Shown here one piece after another: positions 1-6,847 of a stretch of 9,471 nucleotides of DNA (positions within the stretch are counted from its first letter, which is position 1; every line of letters begins with the position of its first letter). The stretch comes from Candidatus Izemoplasmatales bacterium (GTDB taxonomy: Bacteria > Bacillota_I > Bacilli_A > Izemoplasmatales > Hujiaoplasmataceae), in assembly GCA_028707415.1 (NCBI GenBank), contig JAQWBC010000027.1:1-9471 (forward strand), written 5' to 3'. A model generated the notes under the pieces. It had not been told where the DNA came from, did no database searches, and saw only the letters and a program-made list of their open reading frames with translations. A program made the translations under genes and the position numbers.

Positions 1-984
1 AATTAGTTCGACTATCGTTACTTCGGGAACTAAATCTTCTAGTTCAACCATAATACTGTCCATGCAAATTCGCCCAACAACTTTGGCATAATGATTAGCA
101 ACATAAACCAAGCCAGCTTGCATTCGCCGGTCATACCCATCGGCATAGCCGATAGAAACTGTGGCGATAATGGTTTCTTTGGTGGTCTCATAAATGCCGT
201 TATAACTGATTTTTGTGTGGGCTGGTACCTTTTTAATCTGAACTATTTTTGAATATAAAGACAGTGATGGTTCCAGCTGAAATGGAAGTAACACATTGGG
301 ACCGGGACATACGCCATTCAAAAACAACCCTACTCGAACCATATTCACAAATGGCGGTGGTGTCTTGATGCTCCCAGCACTATTGCCGATATGAATTAAC
401 AATCCGGTTTTATCAATCGGTTTTATTAAGGATTCAAAACGCTGTATTTGGTATTGATAATAAGTGTCGTCGGCTTCTTCTGAAGTTGCCAAATGCGAAT
501 AAATTCCTTCCAAACAAAAATGGCTGTCATGGGTAAGCGCACTGACTGCCTCGAGAAATTCTTTTTGATCAGAAAAACCAAATCGGTTCATTCCCGAATC
601 GATTTTAATTTCAACGTTAATTGGGATTGCCTGTGGATTTTCCAATGCTTTTTTTAGCCATTCAATCGAGTTTGCGGTGATACTGAGATGGTATTTAGAT
701 ACAACATCTAAATGATTGATCGCTACACTACCAAAAATTAATATGGGCTCATCAATCCCGTTAAGTCTTAATTCAATGGCTTCGTCAATGGTTGCCACGG
801 CAAAACGATTGACTCCGATAGACATAAGTTCTTTAGCCACCATCACTGCCCCATGTCCATATGCATCAGCTTTAACAACGGCCAATATTTCTAATTCGTG
901 ATAAAAATGGTGTCTTAAGTTTTCAATATTGTGTCTAACAGCATCTAAATTTATTTCGATGAAAGTGTCGCGATAAAAATCCAT
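1..984 (-). CDS. alr: Alanine racemase, 3' end cut by window edge
   Basis: PLP-dependent racemase that makes D-alanine from L-alanine in the cytoplasm for peptidoglycan. The 328 codons present show the family hallmarks. The PLP lysine is Lys38 in VVKADAYGHGA. The second catalytic base is Tyr261 in ISYNGIYETT. They are followed by SIGYADGYDRR and by GRICMDSIMVEL with the Cys-Met-Asp motif around Met308. Family members are usually about 370-390 residues, so roughly 50 C-terminal residues lie outside the window. The ATG is chosen because AGGGTGATC lies just upstream and the Lys38 position matches the family. It has its own extended -10 promoter and follows the terminator of the osmC-like gene, so it is probably transcribed separately. 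Identity is very secure; whether it is a biosynthetic or a catabolic alanine racemase cannot be told from sequence. Confidence 0.96.
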   Translation of the reverse strand, partial: MDFYRDTFIEINLDAVRHNIENLRHHFYHELEILAVVKADAYGHGAVMVAKELMSIGVNRFAVATIDEAIELRLNGIDEPILIFGSVAINHLDVVSKYHLSITANSIEWLKKALENPQAIPINVEIKIDSGMNRFGFSDQKEFLEAVSALTHDSHFCLEGIYSHLATSEEADDTYYQYQIQRFESLIKPIDKTGLLIHIGNSAGSIKTPPPFVNMVRVGLFLNGVCPGPNVLLPFQLEPSLSLYSKIVQIKKVPAHTKISYNGIYETTKETIIATVSIGYADGYDRRMQAGLVYVANHYAKVVGRICMDSIMVELEDLVPEVTIVELI

Positions 985-1009
985 GTGATCACCCTGCTTC
1001 CATCTTACC

Positions 1010-1039
1010 ATTATATCATACAACCGCTTTCATAGGCAA
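1010..1039 (-). promoter_or_regulatory. Candidate extended -10 promoter of alr
   Basis: Read on the minus strand there is TTGCCT (1034-1039), an 18-base spacer, and TATAAT (1010-1015). TGA precedes the hexamer directly, giving the extended TGnTATAAT form. The start codon of alr is about 25 bases downstream and the Shine-Dalgarno AGGGTGATC lies between. The -10 is a full consensus match; the -35 matches at four of six positions. Confidence 0.7.
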
Positions 1040-1073
1040 AGAGAAAAGCAAGAAGTGGTTTCTAAAGTTTCAC

Positions 1074-1115
1074 AAAAAAAATCGGTATAGCCCATTATAA
1101 AAGGTTTACCGATTT
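1074..1115 (-). terminator. Intrinsic terminator after the OsmC-family gene
   Basis: On the minus strand a perfect 9-bp stem, AAATCGGTA (1107-1115) with TACCGATTT (1079-1087), encloses a 19-base loop. The second arm runs into a T-tract (complement of the A-run 1074-1081). It starts about 15 bases after the stop codon at 1131. This is a normal Rho-independent terminator and separates the upstream pair of genes from alr. Confidence 0.8.
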
Positions 1116-1130
1116 GTAAAACAATAAAAA

Positions 1131-1520
1131 TTATATAAACTTGATATTAATTGTGATTTCTGCGACTTTTTTGATTGTTTCATGAACCGAACAATACTTC
1201 GCAGCTAATTCAATGCTTCGACGAAATTGTGCTTCATTTGAGCCATTATTAATCTCAAGATTTATCAAAACCGTTTTCAGTGTTGCTGGTTCTTCCTCGC
1301 GTTTTTCTCCAGAAATATCGATTGTAGCGCCAGCAAATGTCAACCGTTTTTTATTCACAATCGCGATAAAAGTCGCATAAAAACACGCTCCTAAGGCACC
1401 GAGCATCATATCATAAGGATTAAGTCCGCCAAGTTGGTCGCCGAGTTTAAAAACACCATTTTTTGAATGCAGCTCACCTACATATTCGTTTGTAAATACT
1501 AATTTTACCGGTTCTACCAT
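1131..1520 (-). CDS. OsmC/Ohr-family peroxiredoxin-like protein
   Basis: A 129-residue OsmC-family protein, the usual size for a compact OsmC/YhfA-type member. Family proteins are cytoplasmic, thiol-dependent peroxidases that reduce organic hydroperoxides using two conserved cysteines. Both are present here: Cys46 in the helix LGALGACFYATF and Cys110 in AAKYCSVHETI. The preceding GGLNPYDMMLGALGAC matches the family's conserved loop before the first active-site cysteine. I start it at ATG 1520. A GTG nine bases upstream is in frame, but it lies inside the Shine-Dalgarno AGAAAGGGTG and cannot sensibly be the start. The gene follows the membrane-protein gene by 31 bases, probably in the same transcript, and is closed by an intrinsic terminator. 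The subfamily (OsmC, Ohr or YhfA-like) and the real substrate are not determined. Confidence 0.9.
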   Translation of the reverse strand: MVEPVKLVFTNEYVGELHSKNGVFKLGDQLGGLNPYDMMLGALGACFYATFIAIVNKKRLTFAGATIDISGEKREEEPATLKTVLINLEINNGSNEAQFRRSIELAAKYCSVHETIKKVAEITINIKFI

Positions 1521-1526
1521 TTTCTT

Positions 1527-1536
1527 CACCCTTTCT
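1527..1536 (-). promoter_or_regulatory. Ribosome binding site that fixes the OsmC-family start
   Basis: AGAAAGGGTG ends 6 bases before ATG 1520. Because the alternative in-frame GTG is the last triplet of this same site, it argues for the ATG start. Confidence 0.7.
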
Positions 1537-1551
1537 ATTTAATTAATATGA

Positions 1552-2415
1552 TTAAAGATTGTTTGAATATAGTTTTGTTACCCTTGGCATTTCCGATAAA
1601 GTAAAATTCGATGAATTTATACGATACGTATTCGTGCCATCGCCTTCGATTTGTTCAGGATTTGTAAAATAGAGTTCATTGATTCCCTTGACACGAACAC
1701 CGAGTAAACTTGTAACTTCAAGATTGATTGCAATTTTTGAGAAATCATTTATCTGACTCGGTATAAAGAAATTACAATCCTTTAAAACAATAAGATTAAT
1801 AATGGCATTGTTCCTTTTAGTCTGCTCATTATAAAGAATGTAAACGGGATTGTTTACCGAGGACTTGGAAGGAATGAATTCGTAATTTTCGTTATTGCGT
1901 TTAAATCGTAACTTATCAAAAAAGATGGATGAAACCATTTTGCCTTCGACGACTCGGAAAGGAATCTTAACCGATATGAATGTATAATTATCGGGATTGA
2001 TGAGAACATCGTTTTGGCTAATGCGGCTATCAAGCATATGAAAATCCAAATCTTTCTCCACAACGTATTTATCAATATATTTTTGCATTTCCTTATAGAT
2101 TAACATCCGATCCATAAACTCAATGATTGAATAATTGGTGGAGGCAAATTGCTGCTCACGAAAAAGTTCCGCTCGATGATTCGCATCATCATTTGCTTTG
2201 TTGGCAGTTTTGTTATGCATGTAAATCAAAAAACTAAAAGCTGTACTAGAAACAAAAGCCGCAAACGCCACAAATAAAGTGGCTATCCGGATGCCAATAA
2301 CATTGAAGGTTGCATCCAGCCAGTCTCCAAAAAACAAAGCCACAATTGCAACGACAAAAACAAAGGAACTGAGGATAATCATTAATGTTACTATGGATAT
2401 TTTTTTTCGGTTCAT
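1552..2415 (-). CDS. Two-helix membrane protein of unknown function
   Basis: I do not recognise a family for this 287-residue protein. Two hydrophobic segments lie at about residues 7-29 and 42-65, separated by a short stretch (GDWLDATFNVIGIR). A polar region of about 220 residues follows. It begins with a charged, possibly helical linker (about 67-95, NKTANKANDDANHRAELFRE), then alternating strand-like segments rich in aromatic and Asn residues. No enzyme motif is visible. If the short hairpin faces outward, the C-terminal domain is cytoplasmic; this is inference. The ATG at 2415 has a strong Shine-Dalgarno (AAGGTGG, about 5 bases away) and a TATAAT box lies upstream. Its only close partner is the OsmC-family gene 31 bases downstream, which hints at a stress or envelope link but proves none. 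Confidence 0.75.
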   Translation of the reverse strand: MNRKKISIVTLMIILSSFVFVVAIVALFFGDWLDATFNVIGIRIATLFVAFAAFVSSTAFSFLIYMHNKTANKANDDANHRAELFREQQFASTNYSIIEFMDRMLIYKEMQKYIDKYVVEKDLDFHMLDSRISQNDVLINPDNYTFISVKIPFRVVEGKMVSSIFFDKLRFKRNNENYEFIPSKSSVNNPVYILYNEQTKRNNAIINLIVLKDCNFFIPSQINDFSKIAINLEVTSLLGVRVKGINELYFTNPEQIEGDGTNTYRINSSNFTLSEMPRVTKLYSNNL

Positions 2416-2456
2416 CTTTCCACCTTAGTTCTGAAATATTTCCTATTTATGCATAT

Positions 2457-2485
2457 ATTATATACCAAATAGCATCTTGATATAA
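2457..2485 (-). promoter_or_regulatory. Candidate promoter for the membrane protein/OsmC pair
   Basis: The minus strand carries TATAAT (2457-2462) about 40 bases before ATG 2415. At 17-base spacing the -35 position reads TTATAT, a poor match, so the call rests on the -10 box and position. The rest of 2416-2602 shows no gene; a 6-bp inverted repeat ATGTGA/TCACAT lies near 2489-2520. Confidence 0.4.
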
Positions 2486-2602
2486 AGAGATGTGAATCAA
2501 AACATGGTCTCATATCACATTTCTTACCATTGACGCTCTCTATTCTTTGGTAGTACGCTTCTTGCCTTCAGATAGATTATAATCGATATTCGTGATTGAC
2601 AA

Positions 2603-3124
2603 TTATTTTACTTCAATAATTGAAACTATATCTGCCAGTGATTTGCGATTTAAATGATTCCGACTGGTCACACAACTCGTAGCCGGATATCCAATCGGCA
2701 ACAGACAAAAAATATCGATATCATTCGGAATCGTGAATGCCTTTTTGATTCGCTCGACATCAAACCAGCATACCCAGACCGAACCAATTCCCAATTCCCA
2801 AGCGGTCAACATCATATGCGTCGTTACGATACTTGCGTCCATCTCTGCCGAACTATGATGGCTATAAGGGTTTATCCATGCTTCACTAGTCTTAGCACCA
2901 ATCATCAGTACTATCGGTGCGTTATATGCCGATGGCGTAATTTCTCGAATTGTCTTGATTGCTTGGTCACTTGATAAAACAAAAACACGATGCGGTTGGC
3001 AATTTTTTGCCGTTGGCGCCAGTCTTCCCGCTTCAAGAATCTTGTCCAATTTTTCCGGTTCAATCATGTGGTCACTGAAATCACGAACCGAATAACGCTC
3101 AAGAATCAATTGATTAATATTCAT
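2603..3124 (-). CDS. Nitroreductase-family flavoprotein
   Basis: A 173-residue protein of the FMN-dependent nitroreductase family, which transfers electrons from NAD(P)H to nitro compounds, quinones or other acceptors. The FMN-binding signature RYSVRDF is at residues 10-16 (Arg10, Ser12, Arg14). It is followed by APTAKNCQPHRV at 36-47, the long helix from about 95 ending in LGIGSVWV at 111-118, and PIGYP at 143-147. At about 170 residues it belongs to the short, Clostridia-style members. An in-frame ATG 57 bases upstream is possible. I prefer ATG 3124 because GGCGGAG sits just before it and the homologous region starts there. It begins two bases after the TGA of the DUF1284 gene, so the two are almost certainly translationally coupled. 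Physiological substrate unknown. Confidence 0.93.
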   Translation of the reverse strand: MNINQLILERYSVRDFSDHMIEPEKLDKILEAGRLAPTAKNCQPHRVFVLSSDQAIKTIREITPSAYNAPIVLMIGAKTSEAWINPYSHHSSAEMDASIVTTHMMLTAWELGIGSVWVCWFDVERIKKAFTIPNDIDIFCLLPIGYPATSCVTSRNHLNRKSLADIVSIIEVK

Positions 3125-3126
3125 AA

Positions 3127-3546
3127 TCACTCCGCCTTTGATGGTTGATAGTTGGGATGTTTTGAACAAGAAGCATGCCATTCACAGTCTGGACATATCC
3201 AATTAAGTTTGCCAACTTTAATAATGTTTGCTTTTACCGCGGAAGAATAGATATTCCACGTTGTTTCGGAGATGTTTTCAAAACCACATAGTTGTAAACA
3301 CAAACGATCATAGCGAGCAACCTTTTCTTGAGTTTTGCATTGATTTCCAACCTTGTTGGGACAATGCCCACAGATGATATCCGTTTCAGACAACAACATA
3401 AATGGCGTATCTGGGTTGTCATTCAGCCAATCGAGAGTGGTTTTCATGTTTGCGACAAAAGCATTGGAATATCCTTCCCCAGCGAAGAATTGCATACATA
3501 GCCCGTGATGAGGGCGGATTGTTAAAATGGAAGTTGTTGGTATCAT
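3127..3546 (-). CDS. DUF1284 family, cysteine-rich, probable Fe-S protein
   Basis: A 139-residue protein with the DUF1284 N-terminal signature IRPHHGLCMQFF...GYSNAFVANM (residues 10-34). Cysteines stand in two clusters: Cys59-x2-Cys62-x7-Cys70 and Cys118-x2-Cys121-x5-Cys127. Further cysteines are Cys17, Cys83 and Cys87. This pattern suggests an iron-sulfur cluster or zinc site, but no function is known to me for the family. There is no signal peptide or membrane segment, so it is probably cytoplasmic. The ATG is preceded by GAGGTG at a good distance. Its stop codon is two bases from the start of the nitroreductase, and its start is 14 bases from the end of the preceding unknown gene. The context therefore points to a redox role, perhaps electron transfer to or from the flavoproteins beside it. 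That role is inference. Confidence 0.85.
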   Translation of the reverse strand: MIPTTSILTIRPHHGLCMQFFAGEGYSNAFVANMKTTLDWLNDNPDTPFMLLSETDIICGHCPNKVGNQCKTQEKVARYDRLCLQLCGFENISETTWNIYSSAVKANIIKVGKLNWICPDCEWHASCSKHPNYQPSKAE

Positions 3547-3560
3547 AAAACACCTCTGTT

Positions 3561-3938
3561 TTAAGCGATTTTTGTTAATAGCAAGTGGATGTCTGCTTGC
3601 TCACCGATAAGCCGAATTCGATGAAATCCCTTTCCAAGCATTGTCATAATCTCAGTATTAATGTTAGCCTCAGCCAAACATTCGTATCTTCCTTTGCGAA
3701 CAGCGACTATTTTAGCTTTACCTTTGCTAATAAAAAACTCAATATGAAATTTCTGATTGTCGCTTACACGAAGCCAAATGATTGTTTTTATTCCGGAAAA
3801 GTTTTTTGTTTCACATTTCAAAGAACCTTTACGAAAAGAGGCGATTATCTTCAACGTTTTTTGATAATTAATAGGGCTTAAAATTATCTTATCATCGTTA
3901 AAAAAATCCTTTAATTTACTCTCAGCATTAGTAATCAT
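3561..3938 (-). CDS. Unrecognised 125-residue protein in redox cluster
   Basis: I cannot assign a family. It looks like a small soluble alpha/beta protein: a helical start (AESKLKDFFND), several strand-like stretches such as TIIWLRVS and FHIEFFIS, a basic middle (GKAKIVAVRKGRYEC), and a hydrophobic helix-like end (ADIHLLLTKIA). Two cysteines (Cys42, Cys87) are not arranged as a known metal site. That it is real is supported by position. It starts inside the end of the flavoprotein gene (11-base overlap) and stops 14 bases before the DUF1284 gene, all on one strand. The start has only a weak ribosome site (GAGGG about 10 bases away), which fits translational coupling. A role as a small partner of the neighbouring redox proteins is possible but unproven. 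Confidence 0.65.
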   Translation of the reverse strand: MITNAESKLKDFFNDDKIILSPINYQKTLKIIASFRKGSLKCETKNFSGIKTIIWLRVSDNQKFHIEFFISKGKAKIVAVRKGRYECLAEANINTEIMTMLGKGFHRIRLIGEQADIHLLLTKIA

Positions 3939-4509
3939 TTTCGCTTAACCCTCTATTTCCCTTGATTACGAATTCTTCAACAGTTTTTCGAGCTGCTTTT
4001 GAAGACATTAGGTCACCATTTATACTGTCTTTGTCATATTTTTTGGCACTTATGAAAAGAATATCCGGTTTGACTCCTTCGGTAACATGATACATAAACA
4101 CATTGACAAAATTTTTCTTTTCAGTGTTACTAACCACTATAAATTTTTTCGGGATTGCCAAATACTGATTCAATAGAATTGTTTGGTCTTGAAAATAACA
4201 TTGACTTCTTTCATTAAAAACAAAAAAATTAGAACAAGGATAATCGCAATAGTTAGGTACTATATAACATACAAGGTCGCTTGAGTCAATACTTTCATAA
4301 AGGCGAACAAGAGTGTCTTCATAGTACGGACACTTTTTTCGATTGTGAAAACATTCATGATTACATTTACCGCATGCCGTTATGGAAAAGTCACAAAACT
4401 CAAAGATGACAATATCGCTGGATCCATGATATTGCTTAATCAAATTGGCTATGTTATGACAATTACCATTTTTTCGCCCACTAAAATTGATGATAGTTAT
4501 CTTTGCCAT
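3928..4509 (-). CDS. Flavodoxin-fold protein with iron-sulfur-flavoprotein-like Cys motif
   Basis: A 193-residue protein that opens like NAD(P)H-dependent FMN reductases and iron-sulfur flavoproteins: strand KITIINFS, then the FMN-phosphate loop SGRKNGNC (10-17) and a helix. After the second strand comes a compact cysteine motif, Cys46-x2-Cys49-x3-Cys53-x6-Cys60, then PYYED. This is where archaeal/clostridial iron-sulfur flavoproteins carry a Cx2Cx2Cx4-7C motif that holds a [4Fe-4S] cluster. The middle spacing is one residue longer here. Extra cysteines follow at 81, 88, 92 and 104. I start it at MAKI (ATG 4509), which has AGGGGG upstream and begins at the first strand; an in-frame ATG 14 codons upstream is less likely. 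It heads a four-gene cluster about 100 bases after the ABC operon. Electron donor and acceptor unknown. Confidence 0.8.
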   Translation of the reverse strand: MAKITIINFSGRKNGNCHNIANLIKQYHGSSDIVIFEFCDFSITACGKCNHECFHNRKKCPYYEDTLVRLYESIDSSDLVCYIVPNYCDYPCSNFFVFNERSQCYFQDQTILLNQYLAIPKKFIVVSNTEKKNFVNVFMYHVTEGVKPDILFISAKKYDKDSINGDLMSSKAARKTVEEFVIKGNRGLSENDY

Positions 4510-4608
4510 ATACTTGTTTTCCCCCTGATTATACAGTGTTTCAATCATCATTATAATCTATCATATTAGCTTCCTTTTGAAAAGGGAGATAATGCTTTTC
4601 TCAAAAAT

Positions 4609-5325
4609 CTATTGTGCCATTTTTCGATCAAACCCGATTTTCACTCCCATTATCCACGCCACACTTACAGTGATTACCATAACATATGACAAAATATCCG
4701 TTTCAATAGTGAGGCGTGCAATCCAAAACGTCGGGAACAGTCCAAAAAGGAATTGAACATTACCTGAAAGAAAGAATGGCACGATGAGTCCAAGCATCAC
4801 AATTCCTGATAATTTTGCAACTGCAATTCCTTCTACTTTATTTCTGGATTTGGTGAAAATGAACATTGCCACTCCGATACAAAGAACACTCGTTAAAAAA
4901 CAAACGCAAATCAATTTTCCTAACGTCCATTCTGTAAGCGAAAAGAATGTCACAACGAGTAATGAAACCAAAAATGAAATGATTGTCGAAATCCCCAATC
5001 GTGAAATAATATACCCGTTTTTCGTCAAAGGGGTAATTGTTAAATGCCCGATGATATGCTTATCATATTCATCTAACATCGTCATCGTAACAGCAAAACA
5101 AAACATATATGGCGTTATTGTAGCTAAAAAAAGGTCAAACAACAAATAGTAGTCCGAGAGAACCGATGTTTGAGCCATGGCTTGCGTGATAATTCCCTCC
5201 AAATACGGGATACCAAAGCGAAAAAAGAATCCCGCTAAGATTGGCACAAACATCAATACTATTAACATGCCGTCTTTCGACAATTGTTTAAGCAACATTC
5301 GAAATGATGTCAAGATCGCCTTCAT
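4609..5325 (-). CDS. ABC-2 type transporter permease (second subunit)
   Basis: A 238-residue integral membrane protein with six hydrophobic segments at about 20-37, 59-83, 110-130, 136-157, 171-190 and 212-233. This is the usual topology of an ABC-2 half permease. Between the second and third segments is LDEYDKHIIGHLTITPLTKNGYII (84-107). It matches the cytoplasmic coupling region in which an acidic residue, a Leu/Thr-x-Pro-Leu and a following hydrophobic stretch recur. It overlaps the previous permease gene by four bases (ATGA), so the two subunits are made together and very likely form a heterodimer driven by the ATPase upstream. It is the last gene of the tetR operon by spacing. Substrate not predictable from sequence; export of a drug, peptide or lipid is typical for this arrangement. 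Confidence 0.9.
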   Translation of the reverse strand: MKAILTSFRMLLKQLSKDGMLIVLMFVPILAGFFFRFGIPYLEGIITQAMAQTSVLSDYYLLFDLFLATITPYMFCFAVTMTMLDEYDKHIIGHLTITPLTKNGYIISRLGISTIISFLVSLLVVTFFSLTEWTLGKLICVCFLTSVLCIGVAMFIFTKSRNKVEGIAVAKLSGIVMLGLIVPFFLSGNVQFLFGLFPTFWIARLTIETDILSYVMVITVSVAWIMGVKIGFDRKMAQ

Positions 5326-6005
5326 CGATTATCGCCCTCTTCTCTCCCAAATCGGTTGCGAACAGTACTTAAGGCAACCCAAAACGCTAAAACCATCCAT
5401 AACAAAGTAATAATTAATGCCACAATAGCTTGGCTTCCAGAAATTAACATTTCCACAATAGCCACTCCAGGATGGAATATCATCCACCATGGCAATATAT
5501 CAAATAAATGCAAAACCCCAGGAATCATACCAAATATCATAATTGGAACTATCGACAGAAAAAACTTGTTCAGCGTGTCGGTCCGAAAAGCAAAAATCAT
5601 GCCGACTGCTGAAAAAATCATTGATCCTGCTATTATTGCTACTGAAAACCAGAATAGATTTGGTATATCCCCTGCAATTAAACCAACTAACATCCCAACA
5701 ATCCATGATAACAAAGACAACGAGATTAACTTTCCAAAAAGGTAATCGACCGGTCGAATCGGAGCGATACATAAAGAATCAAAGGTCTTCTCTGTTATTT
5801 CAAATTGAACAATTGATCCCATAAAGATTAATCCAAAAACTGACGGATCCGTAAAGATTAATAACGCTGTAGCTGTTTTTATAGTGTTTTGGGGAAGAAG
5901 TACAAGAATAATAATATACAAAACAGAAAAGACAGCATACAAGAAATAAAAACCATACTTGATTTGAAAACGAATATCACCGATTACTAGATATAACAAT
6001 TTCAT
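5322..6005 (-). CDS. ABC-2 type transporter permease (first subunit)
   Basis: A 227-residue membrane protein with six predicted helices at about 19-37, 49-68, 92-113, 119-141, 149-168 and 190-212. It carries the ABC-2 coupling segment EITEKTFDSLCIAPIRPVDY, followed by LFGK, at residues 69-92. The E...L...PI...Y..GK pattern in it is typical of permeases that contact the ATPase. The ribosome site GGGAGGTC lies about 8 bases before ATG 6005, inside the end of the ATPase gene, and ATGA overlaps join it to both neighbours. It differs in sequence from the following permease, so the transporter is probably a heterodimeric permease with two copies of the single ATPase. Substrate unknown. Confidence 0.91.
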   Translation of the reverse strand: MKLLYLVIGDIRFQIKYGFYFLYAVFSVLYIIILVLLPQNTIKTATALLIFTDPSVFGLIFMGSIVQFEITEKTFDSLCIAPIRPVDYLFGKLISLSLLSWIVGMLVGLIAGDIPNLFWFSVAIIAGSMIFSAVGMIFAFRTDTLNKFFLSIVPIMIFGMIPGVLHLFDILPWWMIFHPGVAIVEMLISGSQAIVALIITLLWMVLAFWVALSTVRNRFGREEGDNR

Positions 6006-6847
6006 TGAAGTGACCTCCCGGTTATTTCAATGAAAATGTCATTTAGCGAGGGTTCACTGCTATGGATGGAGGAAAGTTTATTGCATGAAATAGCCGCAAG
6101 TAGTGACGGATCAATTGCGGTTGAGTCGATAGATACCGAAGCGAATTTTTCTAGCGATTCGTCGATATAGGAATAAGTAATTTGGGCAGCACCACGTGAC
6201 ATAATTAAGTTTCGTGGAGTCCCAATGGTTCGAATTTTCCCATCCACAATAAATGCTACTCGATCACACAATTCTGTCGCATCTTGCATGTTATGGGTAG
6301 TCAGTATAATGGTTTTTCCTTTGGATTTCTCCAATCGAATTATATCTTTCATCATCAATGCATTGGAAGGATCTAACCCGTTGGTTGGCTCATCTAAGAA
6401 AAGGATCTCCGGATTGTGTAGGAGTGCTTTAATGAAGTTTAAGCGCGACTTCATTCCTTTAGAATATTCATATACCCGTTTATTAGCATCGAACTGAAGT
6501 CCAACACTTTTGATTAAAGCATCAATATCGCGGTGATTTTTGTAAAGCGAAGCAAAATAAATTAAATTTTCGTTGCCACTTAACTTTTCATATAAACTCG
6601 GATATTCAAAATCAACACCAATCATCTCGTAAAAAGCAGCGTTTGCAGATTTAACATTAACCCCATTGACTGATACAGAACCAGTATAATGGCGCAAAAC
6701 ACCGGTAAGAATTTTTTGTAATGTGCTTTTTCCCGCCCCAGAGGGACCCAAAAACCCAAATATCTCGCCGTTATTTACTTCAAAAGTAACGTTTTCAATG
6801 AATGGCTTTGGTGTATAACTAAACGCTAAATCCTTTACTTTAATCAT
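6002..6847 (-). CDS. ABC transporter ATP-binding subunit
   Basis: A 281-residue cytoplasmic ATPase that powers the two permeases encoded after it. Motifs in order: Walker A GPSGAGKST (34-42); Q-loop region IGVDFEYPSLYEKLS, where residue 81 is Glu instead of the usual Gln; signature YSKGM (128-132) in place of LSGGQ; Walker B ILFLDEP (148-154); D-loop GLDP (157-160); and the switch His185 in TTHNM. The last 60 or so residues form the C-terminal extension common in DrrA/CcmA-like exporters' ATPases. GAGGAG lies about 7 bases before the ATG. The start overlaps the end of the tetR gene by eight bases, so repressor and transporter are co-expressed. Export is the usual direction for this class; the substrate is unknown. 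Confidence 0.96.
   Translation of the reverse strand: MIKVKDLAFSYTPKPFIENVTFEVNNGEIFGFLGPSGAGKSTLQKILTGVLRHYTGSVSVNGVNVKSANAAFYEMIGVDFEYPSLYEKLSGNENLIYFASLYKNHRDIDALIKSVGLQFDANKRVYEYSKGMKSRLNFIKALLHNPEILFLDEPTNGLDPSNALMMKDIIRLEKSKGKTIILTTHNMQDATELCDRVAFIVDGKIRTIGTPRNLIMSRGAAQITYSYIDESLEKFASVSIDSTAIDPSLLAAISCNKLSSIHSSEPSLNDIFIEITGRSLQ

Noticed and set aside
2485..2520. Inverted repeat ATGTGA/TCACAT upstream of the membrane-protein gene
   Set aside because: Only six base pairs and not centred on the candidate promoter; expected by chance in AT-rich DNA. Mentioned but not called as an operator.
2600..2622. Perfect 8-bp inverted repeat CAATTATT/AATAATTG at the end of the nitroreductase gene
   Set aside because: It is entirely AT-rich, overlaps the last codons and stop, and has no T-tract after it on either strand, so I do not call it a terminator.
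2654..2974. Plus-strand open frame of 106 codons
   Set aside because: Antisense to the well-supported nitroreductase gene, with no ribosome site or family match.
3585..3881. Plus-strand open frame of 98 codons opposite the 125-residue gene
   Set aside because: The minus-strand gene fits the operon (overlap and short spacing); the plus frame stands alone without a ribosome site or promoter.
4575..4607. Hairpin TTTTGAGAAAAG/CTTTTCAAAA downstream of the last permease
   Set aside because: The stem is AT-rich with a 2-base bulge and no T-run follows, so it is too weak to call a terminator.
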